From MED-G20 sp038108155 (lineage in GTDB: Bacteria > Bacteroidota > Bacteroidia > Flavobacteriales_D > Parvicellaceae): DNA of 60,960 nucleotides. The stretch spans positions 1 through 60,960 of the forward strand of contig JAYNHP010000010.1 in assembly GCA_038108155.1 (NCBI GenBank), read 5' to 3'. The notes beneath the pieces were generated by a model, which was given only the letters and a program-made list of their open reading frames with translations, made no database searches and was not told the DNA's origin. Position 1 is the stretch's first letter, and each line of letters begins with the position of its first letter. The position numbers and the translations under genes are program-made. Positions 1 through 8,950 of the stretch are shown in pieces.

Positions 1-2
1 TG

Positions 3-56
3 AAAGGCAACCACGATCAAGTAGACGATATTTGTTTGATGGGATTAAGGGTTTAA
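3..56 (+). CDS. C-terminal end of a probable SpoIIE/PP2C-like serine phosphatase (partial)
   Basis: Only the last 17 codons lie inside the window. They read KGNHDQVDDICLMGLRV and end at TAA 54-56. The 'QVDD-(I/L)-x-(V/M)-G-(V/I)-R' ending is typical of SpoIIE/PP2C-type phosphatase domains, which Bacteroidota often fuse to TPR or sensor modules; the Asp pair would belong to the metal site. The gene converges on nfu with one base between stops. The family call rests on this short tail alone, so it is tentative. Confidence 0.45.
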   Translation, partial: KGNHDQVDDICLMGLRV

Positions 57-57
57 C

Positions 58-675
58 TTAACCATTCAAAGCAACTACTTCGTTAATTTCAGGAATATGA
101 GATTTTAATAAATTCTCCACTCCTCCTTTTAAAGTAGCTGTACTAGATGGACAACCACTACAAGAACCCTTTAATACAACTGTTACTTGTCCATTATCTT
201 CATTATAGGACTGAAAATGAATTGCGCCTCCGTCCTGCTCTACAGCTGGTTGAATATATTCATTTATTAAATCCACTATTTTCTTGTCCATTTCAGTGTT
301 AATGACTGGTGAGATATTGGTAGTTTTGGTTTCAGATTCTGAAACAACCTCAATTTTGGACTGCTCTGGTATTTTCTGAATAGCTTCTTCATTTTCCATC
401 AACCACTCTCTTATAAAATCTCTCATTTCCAAACTAACATCACTCCACTCTATCATGTCGTTCTTAGTAACTGTTACAAAGTTTTGAGCAATAAATATTT
501 TGGTTACAAACGGAAAATTGAATAAAGCATCTGCAAGAGTAGAATACCCTTTTGAATCTGATGGAGATAGAAACTCTACAATTTCACCAGAAGTTATAAG
601 CATGTGGTCTGCAACAAACTTCATAGTGTTGGGATTAGGCGTCATTTCCGCATAAATAGTAACTGGTCTGCTCAT
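58..675 (-). CDS. nfu: NifU-like iron-sulfur cluster scaffold protein
   Basis: A 205-residue protein with two modules. Residues 5-90 match the Nfu/NifU N-terminal domain (AEMTPNPNTMKF signature). Residues about 128-200 form the NifU C-terminal domain with the cluster-binding C172-x-x-C175 pair in GSCSGCPSS. The family assembles a transient Fe-S cluster and passes it to apo-proteins in the cytoplasm. An acidic, Ser/Thr-rich linker (about 100-125) joins the modules. It is divergent from the carbonic anhydrase gene with 40 bases between, and no clear promoter box is visible there. Length and architecture are normal for Bacteroidota. Confidence 0.93.
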   Translation of the reverse strand: MSRPVTIYAEMTPNPNTMKFVADHMLITSGEIVEFLSPSDSKGYSTLADALFNFPFVTKIFIAQNFVTVTKNDMIEWSDVSLEMRDFIREWLMENEEAIQKIPEQSKIEVVSESETKTTNISPVINTEMDKKIVDLINEYIQPAVEQDGGAIHFQSYNEDNGQVTVVLKGSCSGCPSSTATLKGGVENLLKSHIPEINEVVALNG

Positions 676-715
676 TTTTTATAATTTACAACTAAATTAA
701 TCAATCCTAATCGAT

Positions 716-1225
716 ATGAAACCACTCATTAAAGAAATTAATGGTAAAAATCCACAATTTGGAAAAGATTGTTACCTGTCTGAAAATGCTACCATTATTG
801 GAGATGTCATTTGTGGAGACCGTTGTAGTTTTTGGTTTAACTCTGTTACAAGAGGCGACGTTCACTTCATAAAAATGGGAAATGAAGTAAATGTTCAAGA
901 CGGAGCAATAATTCACTGCACCTACAAAAAAAGTCCAACTACGATTGGCAATCAAGTAACTATTGGCCACAATGCTATTGTTCATGGTTGTACAATTAAA
1001 GATCGGGTACTGATCGGAATGGGAGCTATTGTACTAGATAATTGTATTATTGAAAGTGACAGTATTATTGCAGCTGGAGCTGTAGTTACTATGGGAACCC
1101 ACGTAAAATCTGGAGAAATATATGCTGGTGTTCCAGCAAAAAAAGTGAAAGAAGGGGACTTTAAAAAACAACTTTTAGACTTAGCCCATAAGTATGTAGA
1201 ATATTCTAAGTGGTATAAAGATTAA
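716..1225 (+). CDS. Gamma-class carbonic anhydrase family protein
   Basis: A 169-residue left-handed beta-helix protein with hexapeptide repeats throughout ('IIGDVICGD', 'TIGNQVTIGHNAIVHG'). The three expected zinc ligands are present as His67, His85 and His90, as are the conserved Arg46-x-Asp48 of the active-site region. The family includes true gamma carbonic anhydrases and YrdA/PaaY-like homologues whose activity is often unproven, so carbonic anhydrase activity is inferred. The 3' end overlaps the murI stop by 4 bases on the opposite strand. Confidence 0.9.
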   Translation: MKPLIKEINGKNPQFGKDCYLSENATIIGDVICGDRCSFWFNSVTRGDVHFIKMGNEVNVQDGAIIHCTYKKSPTTIGNQVTIGHNAIVHGCTIKDRVLIGMGAIVLDNCIIESDSIIAAGAVVTMGTHVKSGEIYAGVPAKKVKEGDFKKQLLDLAHKYVEYSKWYKD

Positions 1226-2043
1226 ATAATTTGAACAGTTTTAGAACTATAATTTGAAGTGTAGAATAAATTTAAATGGTCGTCAAACTTTTCACTTTCT
1301 TCAGTGGTAAATATCTCTATATTTCCAGACTTAGATATTTGATTATCAATGATTGAATGTCTCTTAAAATACTCTATTAGTTTATCTGCAACCAAATCCC
1401 CTTGGTCAAATAATTTTACTTCCTTAGGTAAGAACTTCTCTATGGATTCTTTTAAAATTGGATAGTGAGTACACGCCAAAACCACCGTATCTATTCTAGG
1501 TTCTTTTTCCAATAGCTCGTCTATATACTTCTTTATATAGTATTGCCCTCCCTCTTCTAAAAATGTATTGTTTTCCACCAAAGGAACCCACATAGGACAG
1601 CTTTGTTGAACAACATTAACTTTAGGAAATAATTTTGATATTTCAATAGGATAACTATTAGAAACTATTGTTCCTGCAGTACCCATAATTCCAACATAAC
1701 CAGATTTAGTAAAATGTCCAACTTCTTCTGTAGTTGGTCTAATAACTCCCAAAACTTTTTTATTGGGATACTTATTTGGTAAAATATTTTTCTGAATATT
1801 TCTAAGTGCTTTTGCAGACGAAGTATTACAAGCTAAAATAACAATTGGGCAATTTCTTTTAAATAAATATTCAACGGCTTCGAGAGTATACTGATTAATT
1901 ACTTCAAAAGATCTTGCCCCATATGGAGCTCTTGCATTATCACCTAAATAAATACAATCGTAATTAGGAAGCAGGTTATGAATGGATTTAAGAACTGTTA
2001 AACCTCCATAACCAGAGTCAAATATGCCAATTGGGCCTTTCAT
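1222..2043 (-). CDS. murI: Glutamate racemase
   Basis: A 273-residue enzyme that converts L- to D-glutamate for peptidoglycan. The family landmarks are all visible: N-terminal GIFDSGYGGLTVL with Asp9/Ser10, the first catalytic cysteine Cys72 in ACNTSSAK, and the second, Cys191, in ACTHYP. It is the last gene of the minus-strand envelope cluster, but a strong hairpin terminator separates it from the upstream skp-like gene, so it may depend on readthrough or a local promoter. Length is normal. Confidence 0.96.
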   Translation of the reverse strand: MKGPIGIFDSGYGGLTVLKSIHNLLPNYDCIYLGDNARAPYGARSFEVINQYTLEAVEYLFKRNCPIVILACNTSSAKALRNIQKNILPNKYPNKKVLGVIRPTTEEVGHFTKSGYVGIMGTAGTIVSNSYPIEISKLFPKVNVVQQSCPMWVPLVENNTFLEEGGQYYIKKYIDELLEKEPRIDTVVLACTHYPILKESIEKFLPKEVKLFDQGDLVADKLIEYFKRHSIIDNQISKSGNIEIFTTEESEKFDDHLNLFYTSNYSSKTVQII

Positions 2044-2050
2044 TTAAATT

Positions 2051-2079
2051 AAAAAAAAAGACTCTTAAAAAGAGCCTTT
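2051..2079 (-). terminator. Rho-independent terminator after the second skp-like gene
   Basis: Arms 2057-2066 and 2070-2079 pair almost perfectly (one G-T wobble) around a 3-base loop. On the minus strand the stem is followed by about nine T residues. It starts 5 bases after the stop of the 2084-2590 gene and separates it from murI. Confidence 0.8.
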
Positions 2080-2083
2080 CAAA

Positions 2084-2590
2084 TTAGTTGGAAGTGGATA
2101 TACCAAGTTTCTTTCTAACCTTGTCACTTATATCGTCTCCGCCAGCATGTAAAAGAGTAGTTAACTCAAATATATAAGAATACCCATCTGCTTTAGCAAG
2201 TTCTTTAACAGCGTTATTTACTTTTATCATAATTGCTTGTAAGAGTTCCTGCTCTTTTTGTTGTAATTTCTGCTCAGCCTCATAAGCTTTCTTTTCATAG
2301 TTCTGCTGTCTCTCCATTAAATCAGCTTCTTTTCTCTGTCTAGATTCTTGAGACATTTCAGCTTTTTGTTGTTCATAAGCTTGAGCAAATTCCATGATCA
2401 ATTTTTGATACATTTCTAGTTCTTTAGCCAAATCATTTTTATAACTTTCTAACTCTTGCCTTGCAGATTCATAATCTGGCATTTCCTGAACAATAGCCTG
2501 AGAATTTACATGACCCAATTTTTGAGCATTGACATTGAATGCGGAGGAAAATAGTAGCGCTATTAGAATAGATTTAATTGTATTTTTCAT
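2084..2590 (-). CDS. OmpH/Skp-family periplasmic chaperone (second copy)
   Basis: A 168-residue protein with a signal peptide (about 1-22, cleavage near NVNA-QK) and a mature region 'KLGHVNSQAIVQEMPDYE' typical of OmpH/Skp. A long charged coiled coil rich in Gln, Glu and Lys (about 40-120) forms the tentacles that hold unfolded outer-membrane proteins in the periplasm. It lies 2 bases downstream of a related gene and in the same cluster as bamA, fitting a role in beta-barrel delivery. The two copies are clearly diverged rather than a recent duplication. Confidence 0.9.
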   Translation of the reverse strand: MKNTIKSILIALLFSSAFNVNAQKLGHVNSQAIVQEMPDYESARQELESYKNDLAKELEMYQKLIMEFAQAYEQQKAEMSQESRQRKEADLMERQQNYEKKAYEAEQKLQQKEQELLQAIMIKVNNAVKELAKADGYSYIFELTTLLHAGGDDISDKVRKKLGISTSN

Positions 2591-2592
2591 TT

Positions 2593-3105
2593 TTACTTTT
2601 TTAGTTTTCTGATTATTGCATCGCTTTTATCATACTTTGGATCTGCGTACAATATATTCGAGTTTTTACTTTTATCCAAAACATATGCGTAATTATTGTC
2701 TTTAGCTAATGACTGGATGGCCTTAAATACTTTTCTTTGGATTGGTTGAATTAATTCTTTTCTTTTTCTAAATAGGTCTCCTCCTACACCAAATTTTTTA
2801 GTTTGAAATTTTCTTAATTCATCTTGAAGAGTTGTTATCTCTAACTCTTTTTCTATTCGGGTATCTTCCGGAAGTAAAAGTTCGTTCTTTTTTAGTTCGT
2901 TACTTTTTTGTTCGATTATTATCATTTTTTGATCTAGCTCTTTTTGCCATTGAGCAGCCAAGTCGTCGATTTGTTTCTGTGCTTTTTGATAACCCTCCAT
3001 TTGCTCTAAAATGTATTCAGAGTCTACAAAAGCAAATTTTTGACCGTTACTTTTTAGGTTAAATAAAGAAACTACAAGAAATAATATGATAGATCTTAAA
3101 AACAT
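2593..3105 (-). CDS. OmpH/Skp-family periplasmic chaperone (first copy)
   Basis: A 170-residue protein with a signal peptide (about 1-21), then 'KFAFVDSEYILEQMEGYQKA', the OmpH/Skp start motif, and a charged coiled coil (about 40-110). The basic C-terminal end (RKLKK) differs from the neighbouring copy. It is separated from bamA upstream by only 3 bases, so the two are surely co-transcribed. The predicted role is to chaperone outer-membrane proteins toward the BamA barrel. Confidence 0.9.
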   Translation of the reverse strand: MFLRSIILFLVVSLFNLKSNGQKFAFVDSEYILEQMEGYQKAQKQIDDLAAQWQKELDQKMIIIEQKSNELKKNELLLPEDTRIEKELEITTLQDELRKFQTKKFGVGGDLFRKRKELIQPIQRKVFKAIQSLAKDNNYAYVLDKSKNSNILYADPKYDKSDAIIRKLKK

Positions 3106-3108
3106 ATT

Positions 3109-5664
3109 TTATAATTCACCAATATTCATGCCAATTGTAAAATGAAATTGTCCTCGATAACCTTTTGCTTGAATTTGAGAGTTATGATTTACCTCTCCTT
3201 GTGCTCCTGGGTCTAATGGATCAAAACCAAATCCGTAATCAAGACCCAATAAGCCAAACATAGGTAAGAAAATTCTTACTCCAAAACCTGCAGATCTTTT
3301 GACCTGAAATGGATTGTACTTTTTATAATCGTTCCAAGAATTACCCCCTTCAAGAAAACTTAAAAGATAGACAGTTGCTGATGGATTTAAACTTACGGGA
3401 TACCTAAGCTCTAAAGTATACTTACTTATTAATCTATCTCCAGTACTGGAAGAAATAGTTTGTTCATCGTAACCTCTGAGTGCAATAATTTCTCTACCAT
3501 CTAAACTAAATCCTGAAAGACCACTTCCTCCCAAATAAAATCTTTCAAATGGCGGTGCTCCCAAGTCTTTGTTCCAACCATTAAGCAAACCAAAACCCAA
3601 TCTAGCATTAACAACTAGTTTCTTATCTTTTGAGATTGGGGTAAACCAAGACGAAGTGAATTTGAACTTATTATATTGTAAGAACTTATATTTCTCTTGA
3701 TCTGTTAGGGTACTATGGTCTTCTATATTATTGATCCTGGAATATGGATAAACGCTAGATTTAAGCGATAAGGTGATGGAAGAACCACTTCTTGGATACA
3801 ATGGCTGATCAATACTATTTCTAGAGATTCTCCACTGGACATACGGGTTATTTACATAACCATTTGCAAAACTAAATATACTTCCAAAATTATTTAATCT
3901 ATAATGTTGGTAACCTGCTTCATAATAAACACTAAAATAATCATCAGGCCATTTCAATCTTTTTCCTAATCCCACCGAAACCCCAGTAATTTTAATAAAT
4001 CTTCTATTTTCATTTATTACATTATTTCCTTCTGCATCTAGAGAATCAAATAAAAATTTTCTATCGTAAGACTGCATAGAATGAAAAGCAGATATGGTAA
4101 ACGAGTTTGGTTTCTTTCCACCAAGCCAAGGTTCTGTAAAAGACATATTGTAACTCTGGAAAAAATAGCCACTAGACTGAGCACGGATGCTCAATCTTTG
4201 TCCATCTCCTGACGGTAATGGTGACCAGGAACCTTTTTTAAATAATTTTTTTGCAGAAAAGTTATTAAAAGTTAGACCAAGAGTTCCCACCAAAGAATTA
4301 TTTCCCCAACCTCCGGAAAGCTCAATTTGATCATTTGGCCTCTCTACCACTTCATAATCTATATCTACTGTTCCATCTGTTGGGTTAGGCATTGGGTTTA
4401 CTCCCAACTTCTCTGGGTCAAAATAACCATTTTGAGCCAACTGTCTTTGTGTTCTAATTATAGCATCTCTAGAAAACAAGTCTCCAGGATGGGTATACAT
4501 ATCTCGAAGAATAACATGATCACTAGTTTTTGTATTTCCATTTACATTAACTTTTTTAATTCTAGCCTGTTTTCCTTCATAAACTTTTATCTCTAAATCT
4601 ACTGAATCGTATTCAATTTTTTTCTCTACTGGTGTAACTTGAAAAAACAGGTAACCATCATCCATATAAAGTGAGCTAATATCATTACCATTAGGATTCA
4701 TAAATAATTTGGTATCTAAAGTTGCTTGGTCGTACAAATCTCCTTTTTTAATTCCCAATATGGTATCTAATAGCCCTGTAGAATATTTTTGGTTGCCTGA
4801 CCATTCGATATTTCTAATGAAGTATTGATTCCCTTCCTCAATTCTAAATAAAACATTTATGGTGTTTTCATCAAAATCTACAATAGTATCGGAAACTATT
4901 TGCGCATCTCTATGAGCAATCTGCTTATATTTTTCAATTATCTTTTCTTTGTCTTGTTCAAATAACGAATTTTGAAACATAGATCTTTTATAGAACCGAT
5001 ACCATTTTTTTTCTTTGGTTTCTTTCATCAATCTCTTTATCTTTTCTGTAGAGAGTGAAGAATTTCCTTCAATAATTATTTCATTTACTTTATATCTTAC
5101 TCCTTTTTCTATATCAATTTTCATGATTTTGCTGTTATTTACAAGCGTATCGTTTTTTGTAGATATAGAAGCCTTGGCTTTTAAAAAACCTTTTCCAATA
5201 AAATAATTTCTAGAAATCTTTTTGACATTCATTTTTAGTGACTCGGAAATTATTTTACCACTGTAAAGGTCTAAATCGTCTCTTAATTGGTCGGCCTCAG
5301 ATTTAGAAATTCCAGAAAATGAATACCTAGACATTCTAGGACTTTCTTTAAGTTTTATTCTTAAGAAAAGATTTTTTCCCTGTGTTTTTTCTTTGGAAAT
5401 AGATACCTCACTAAATAAGCCCTGGTTCCATAAATTAGTGATAGCCTTTGATATTTTGTCACTTGGTATAGCAATTTTATCTCCTCTAACTAGTCCAGAT
5501 TTTTGAATTACCATTTCGTGATCTAAATGAACAACACCATCAATAGAAACACCTGCTAGGGTATATTCTCTTGGTGAAAGCTGGTAATTAGTATAAGATT
5601 CTTGGCCATAAATATTATTAACAGCTAAAATTAAAACTAATATAATTTTAATAAATCTATTCAT
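3109..5664 (-). CDS. bamA: Outer membrane protein assembly factor BamA
   Basis: An 851-residue Omp85 protein. It has a signal peptide (about 1-20), a series of POTRA domains (about 33-450; repeated patterns such as 'YKVNEIIIEGNSSLS' and 'ARIKKVNVNGNTKTS'), then the C-terminal 16-strand barrel. The barrel contains the lid-lock loop-6 region around 'LGGSGLSGFSLDGREIIALRGYDE', a variant of the family (V/I)RG(F/Y) motif, and ends in a typical barrel strand. BamA inserts beta-barrel proteins into the outer membrane. It overlaps uppS by 8 bases and is followed by two skp-like genes, the standard Bacteroidota order. Confidence 0.96.
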   Translation of the reverse strand: MNRFIKIILVLILAVNNIYGQESYTNYQLSPREYTLAGVSIDGVVHLDHEMVIQKSGLVRGDKIAIPSDKISKAITNLWNQGLFSEVSISKEKTQGKNLFLRIKLKESPRMSRYSFSGISKSEADQLRDDLDLYSGKIISESLKMNVKKISRNYFIGKGFLKAKASISTKNDTLVNNSKIMKIDIEKGVRYKVNEIIIEGNSSLSTEKIKRLMKETKEKKWYRFYKRSMFQNSLFEQDKEKIIEKYKQIAHRDAQIVSDTIVDFDENTINVLFRIEEGNQYFIRNIEWSGNQKYSTGLLDTILGIKKGDLYDQATLDTKLFMNPNGNDISSLYMDDGYLFFQVTPVEKKIEYDSVDLEIKVYEGKQARIKKVNVNGNTKTSDHVILRDMYTHPGDLFSRDAIIRTQRQLAQNGYFDPEKLGVNPMPNPTDGTVDIDYEVVERPNDQIELSGGWGNNSLVGTLGLTFNNFSAKKLFKKGSWSPLPSGDGQRLSIRAQSSGYFFQSYNMSFTEPWLGGKKPNSFTISAFHSMQSYDRKFLFDSLDAEGNNVINENRRFIKITGVSVGLGKRLKWPDDYFSVYYEAGYQHYRLNNFGSIFSFANGYVNNPYVQWRISRNSIDQPLYPRSGSSITLSLKSSVYPYSRINNIEDHSTLTDQEKYKFLQYNKFKFTSSWFTPISKDKKLVVNARLGFGLLNGWNKDLGAPPFERFYLGGSGLSGFSLDGREIIALRGYDEQTISSSTGDRLISKYTLELRYPVSLNPSATVYLLSFLEGGNSWNDYKKYNPFQVKRSAGFGVRIFLPMFGLLGLDYGFGFDPLDPGAQGEVNHNSQIQAKGYRGQFHFTIGMNIGEL

Positions 5665-6406
5665 TAGGATCTAGTAGTTGTTCCGATGTTTTTCCAAATC
5701 TTCTTTCTCTTTTTTGATAGTCAAAAATTGCTTTATAAAAATTCTTCTTCTTAAAATCTGGCCATAAAATCTTTGTAAAATAAAGCTCTGTATATGCCAA
5801 TTGCCACATTAGAAAATTACTTACTCTATTTTCTCCACTAGTTCTAATTAATAGTTCTGGATCTGGATAATCAGAAGTACTCAAATAAGAACTTATTAAT
5901 TCTTCATTTATTGCACTAGAGTCTAAATCTCCATTTACTACTTCTTTCGTCATCTTTTGCACAGCAAGAGAAATCTCTCTTCTTGAACTGTAACTCAATG
6001 CCAAAATAAGAGTTATTTTTTTATTGTTTTTTGTACTTTGTTTTGCTTCTCCAAGGGCTTTTTGGCATGATTCTGGAAGAAATTCAATATCGCCAATGGT
6101 GGCTAGCTTTACTCCCTTACTGTTAAGTTCGTCAACTTCGTTGTATATAGATTGTACTAATAAATCCATCAATGCGGAAATTTCTTCTTTAGGTCTACTC
6201 CAATTTTCAGAACTAAAGGCATATAAAGTAAGATATTCAACACCTATTTCAACTGCGGCGGTCAAGGCTTCTCTAACAGACCCTACTCCGTTAGTGTGTC
6301 CAAAAATTCTCATCTCTCCCTTTTTCTTGGCCCATCTTCCGTTACCATCCATAATAATGGCTACATGCTTTGGAATTCTAGTACTATCTAAATTAAAATC
6401 TTTCAT
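5657..6406 (-). CDS. uppS: Isoprenyl transferase (undecaprenyl diphosphate synthase)
   Basis: A 249-residue cis-prenyltransferase. The signature 'HVAIIMDGNGRWAKKKG' carries catalytic Asp20; 'LTLYAFSSENWSRP' and the C-terminal 'PDPELLIRTSGENRVSNFLMWQLAYTELYF' region are the other conserved blocks. It makes the C55 lipid carrier used for peptidoglycan and surface polysaccharide synthesis. The 3' end overlaps bamA by 8 bases, indicating a common transcript. Confidence 0.96.
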   Translation of the reverse strand: MKDFNLDSTRIPKHVAIIMDGNGRWAKKKGEMRIFGHTNGVGSVREALTAAVEIGVEYLTLYAFSSENWSRPKEEISALMDLLVQSIYNEVDELNSKGVKLATIGDIEFLPESCQKALGEAKQSTKNNKKITLILALSYSSRREISLAVQKMTKEVVNGDLDSSAINEELISSYLSTSDYPDPELLIRTSGENRVSNFLMWQLAYTELYFTKILWPDFKKKNFYKAIFDYQKRERRFGKTSEQLLDPNE

Positions 6407-6437
6407 AAAAAATGAATTTAAAGAAATGTTTATTTTG

Positions 6438-7277
6438 CTACCATTTTGGACAAACTACATCCTTAAAAAATTCATACGTTAAAATAATCCCAGTTACAGC
6501 ATACCAATCCTTATTGCTTGCATCTCCTCTTTGCAAACCATAACTTGAATTATTTATTCCTTGGGGAAATCCAGATTTATCGCTCATTTGAGCTGCTTCT
6601 GGACTTACTGCTGCAAGTGCTGCTAAATCTGGGTAAAGGCCACTTACATCGTCAAAATAATCTGTGAAAGTTTTTCTCATCCCATACTCTATGCTAAATG
6701 ACAAATGATGGGTAATATTCATTTTGACACCTACTCCAAAAGGAATAACTATTTGATTTCTAGAGTATTTTTTTACAATTTCATTATTATCATTTCTCAA
6801 TATACTTCCTTGGCCTTCCGTTCCCAACGGCTGTAGTTCTACCCATTCTCCTCCAGTTTTTCCTTTAGGATTCATCCTCATGTAATTTATTCCAGCAAAG
6901 AAATAAGGAGAACCAAAATCGGGTTTATCTGTATGGTTTTGACCGGGATGAAATTTAAAAAAATCAATCTCAAGTATAGGGCCAAACTCAATAACATCAG
7001 ATTTAAATTCTAGGTTTCGATAAATTTGACTTTCTATTCCTGACTTGCTGTCGTTGGCCTTAAACTTATTATACATTAAATGAAATCTCAATGAAATTCT
7101 TTCGTTGGGAAAATCTGTTTTATAAACTAGACCAAGACATAAATCTTGTTGCGAAAAATGGCTTTTATTTAAGTCACCAATATAATAACCAGTTCCCGAA
7201 AAAAAACCAAATTCAGAAACCTGTGAAAATGAGCTTATGCTAATTATAAATGTTGAGAGTAAAATTAAATTTTTCAT
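6438..7277 (-). CDS. DUF6089-family outer membrane beta-barrel protein
   Basis: A 279-residue protein with a signal peptide (about 1-18, cleavage near SSFS-QV) and a small beta-barrel pattern of alternating hydrophobic strands ('EFGFFSGTGYYIGDLN', 'YFFAGINYMRMNPKG', 'HLSFSIEYGMRKTFTDYFDDVSG'). The position between nadK and uppS is where Bacteroidota carry the DUF6089 family, whose function is unknown. The final residues contain a lone Cys (DVVCPKW). It probably belongs to the same envelope operon. Confidence 0.8.
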   Translation of the reverse strand: MKNLILLSTFIISISSFSQVSEFGFFSGTGYYIGDLNKSHFSQQDLCLGLVYKTDFPNERISLRFHLMYNKFKANDSKSGIESQIYRNLEFKSDVIEFGPILEIDFFKFHPGQNHTDKPDFGSPYFFAGINYMRMNPKGKTGGEWVELQPLGTEGQGSILRNDNNEIVKKYSRNQIVIPFGVGVKMNITHHLSFSIEYGMRKTFTDYFDDVSGLYPDLAALAAVSPEAAQMSDKSGFPQGINNSSYGLQRGDASNKDWYAVTGIILTYEFFKDVVCPKW

Positions 7278-7335
7278 CTAGCTAAAACTAATTAGTGAAA
7301 TTACAAAAGATATTATAGGAAAACCTTAAAAAGAG

Positions 7336-8217
7336 TTAATTTCTTGAATCTTTTCCCCAAAATAACTTATTTCTTATAGTTTTAAAGAAATTATGATCTG
7401 GTAACTCTATTAGATTAATAGAAAAATCTGCTTTGCTTATATATATTTCTTCATTGTTTTCTATAGATACAGATCTACTATCCATAGTTAAAAGAAATTG
7501 ACTTTCTCTAGATTCTGCTCTAAGTCTTATCACCACATCGTCACCAACTACCATCGGTCTAAGATTTAAATTATGGGGAGAAACGGGGGTAATTACGAAA
7601 TTATTAGAACCAGGGGAAATTATTGGCCCTCCACAAGATAATGAATATGCTGTTGAACCTGTAGGAGTAGAGGTAATTAGACCATCTGCCCAATAAGAAT
7701 TTAAAAACTCATTATCCAAGAAAGCATCAATTTTCAGCATGGAAGAAGAGTCTTTTTTATGAACCGTAATCTCGTTTAATGCAAAATTAGAGGTCTTAAT
7801 TTCAGACAAAGTTTTACTTTTTACTTGAAGTAAAGATCTCTTATCAAATTTATAGTCTTTGTTTTTTAGTGCTTTTACAGCTAAAACTATATCCTCTTGA
7901 TTAATATTTGCTAAAAAACCTAATCTTCCAGCATTAATTCCTAAAACTGGAATATTACTGTCCTTAATCATGGTAACCGTATCTAGAAGAGTTCCATCAC
8001 CACCAAAACTTATCAAAAGATCAATTTCATTTGCTAATAAATCTTGACCATCAAAAAAATTAATATTAAATCTTTTAATCAATGAAGAATGTTCTTCTAA
8101 AGATTTATGGATAAACAGCTGAGTATTTAGCTCGTCTTTCAAAGTAACTATAAGTAATTCTAAAAATTTTAAATTATTCTCAGAAATAGACTTTCCATAT
8201 ATAGCTATATTCTTCAC
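7336..8217 (-). CDS. nadK: NAD kinase
   Basis: A 293-residue ATP-NAD kinase that makes NADP. The GGDG motif lies at residues 72-75 within SFGGDGTLLDT. 'GINAGRLGFLA' and 'TSTPTGSTAYSLSCGGPI' are the second and third conserved blocks. It starts 1 base after the CBS-domain gene, so the two are translationally coupled. Length and motifs are complete. Confidence 0.95.
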   Translation of the reverse strand: MKNIAIYGKSISENNLKFLELLIVTLKDELNTQLFIHKSLEEHSSLIKRFNINFFDGQDLLANEIDLLISFGGDGTLLDTVTMIKDSNIPVLGINAGRLGFLANINQEDIVLAVKALKNKDYKFDKRSLLQVKSKTLSEIKTSNFALNEITVHKKDSSSMLKIDAFLDNEFLNSYWADGLITSTPTGSTAYSLSCGGPIISPGSNNFVITPVSPHNLNLRPMVVGDDVVIRLRAESRESQFLLTMDSRSVSIENNEEIYISKADFSINLIELPDHNFFKTIRNKLFWGKDSRN

Positions 8218-8218
8218 T

Positions 8219-8881
8219 CTAAACTTCTAAATAGTTAATTAAATGATCGTATCTATCTTTGTTTTGATTGGCTATTTCTTCATCGCTAAATATTTCATCT
8301 ATCATATAATCATATCTAGAAAAAGTTTGCAAAACAGCGCCTAAATTTGTTTGGGTAATTTTAATCGTAAGTTTTAATTGGTTTGACCCTTCAATAAAAT
8401 CGTTATAAAAAGCAAGAATTTTAGAATCGTTACTTTCAATAATTTGAGCTATTTCTGAAAACTTGTAATCCATTTTATTTAAATACATGACTAAAGTTGC
8501 TCCGTTTTGAGTAAAACTTGATTGATTACTAAATATATTCAATAAGTTTTTTCCGCTTATCGATCCTTTGTAATTGTTTTGATTGTCACAAACAGGAACT
8601 ACACTTAAGTTATAATTTGAAAGCAGTAACATAATTTGAAATAAATGGGCATTTCCAAAAACAAACTGTTGCTTGCCAATAAAATTAATTTTAGAGATCA
8701 ATTCCTTTGAATTATTGAAATCATAAATCATGTCGTCAGAAATCAAACCAACGAATTCAGAACCACTTACTACTGGCAGATGATTTACTTTAAACTCATC
8801 CATCCAATTCAAAGCCTTTTCTATGGACTCATCAAATTTTATTGGTGGAACATCGTTTTGTATTAAATCAATTGCCTTCAT
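8219..8881 (-). CDS. CBS-domain protein with C-terminal ACT-like region
   Basis: A 220-residue protein with two CBS motifs. The first (about 5-60) contains 'NHLPVVSGSEFVGLISDDMIYD', and the second (about 70-125) contains 'LSVVPVCDNQNNYKGSISGKNLLN'. An ACT-like tail follows (about 140-200). CBS pairs bind adenine nucleotides or similar ligands, so a regulatory role is likely, but the target is unknown. It is immediately upstream of nadK, an association seen in other Bacteroidota. Confidence 0.85.
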   Translation of the reverse strand: MKAIDLIQNDVPPIKFDESIEKALNWMDEFKVNHLPVVSGSEFVGLISDDMIYDFNNSKELISKINFIGKQQFVFGNAHLFQIMLLLSNYNLSVVPVCDNQNNYKGSISGKNLLNIFSNQSSFTQNGATLVMYLNKMDYKFSEIAQIIESNDSKILAFYNDFIEGSNQLKLTIKITQTNLGAVLQTFSRYDYMIDEIFSDEEIANQNKDRYDHLINYLEV

Positions 8882-8938
8882 TTATTATAATTATTTGTAA
8901 AAATACAATTAAAGTAGCGATTAAGATAAATTGTCTTT

Positions 8939-8946
8939 TAATTTTG
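8939..8946 (+). promoter_or_regulatory. Bacteroidota -7 box (TAATTTTG) before pdxJ
   Basis: An exact TAnnTTTG match, followed by four bases (TATA) and then the pdxJ ATG. The transcript would start at or next to the start codon, implying a leaderless mRNA. No convincing -33 TTTG is present at the usual spacing. Confidence 0.45.
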
Positions 8947-8950
8947 TATA

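Noticed and set aside
707..985. Minus-strand ORF opposite the carbonic anhydrase gene
   Set aside because: It lies within the opposite strand of a well-supported gene, has no domain, and its composition follows the antisense of the hexapeptide repeats.
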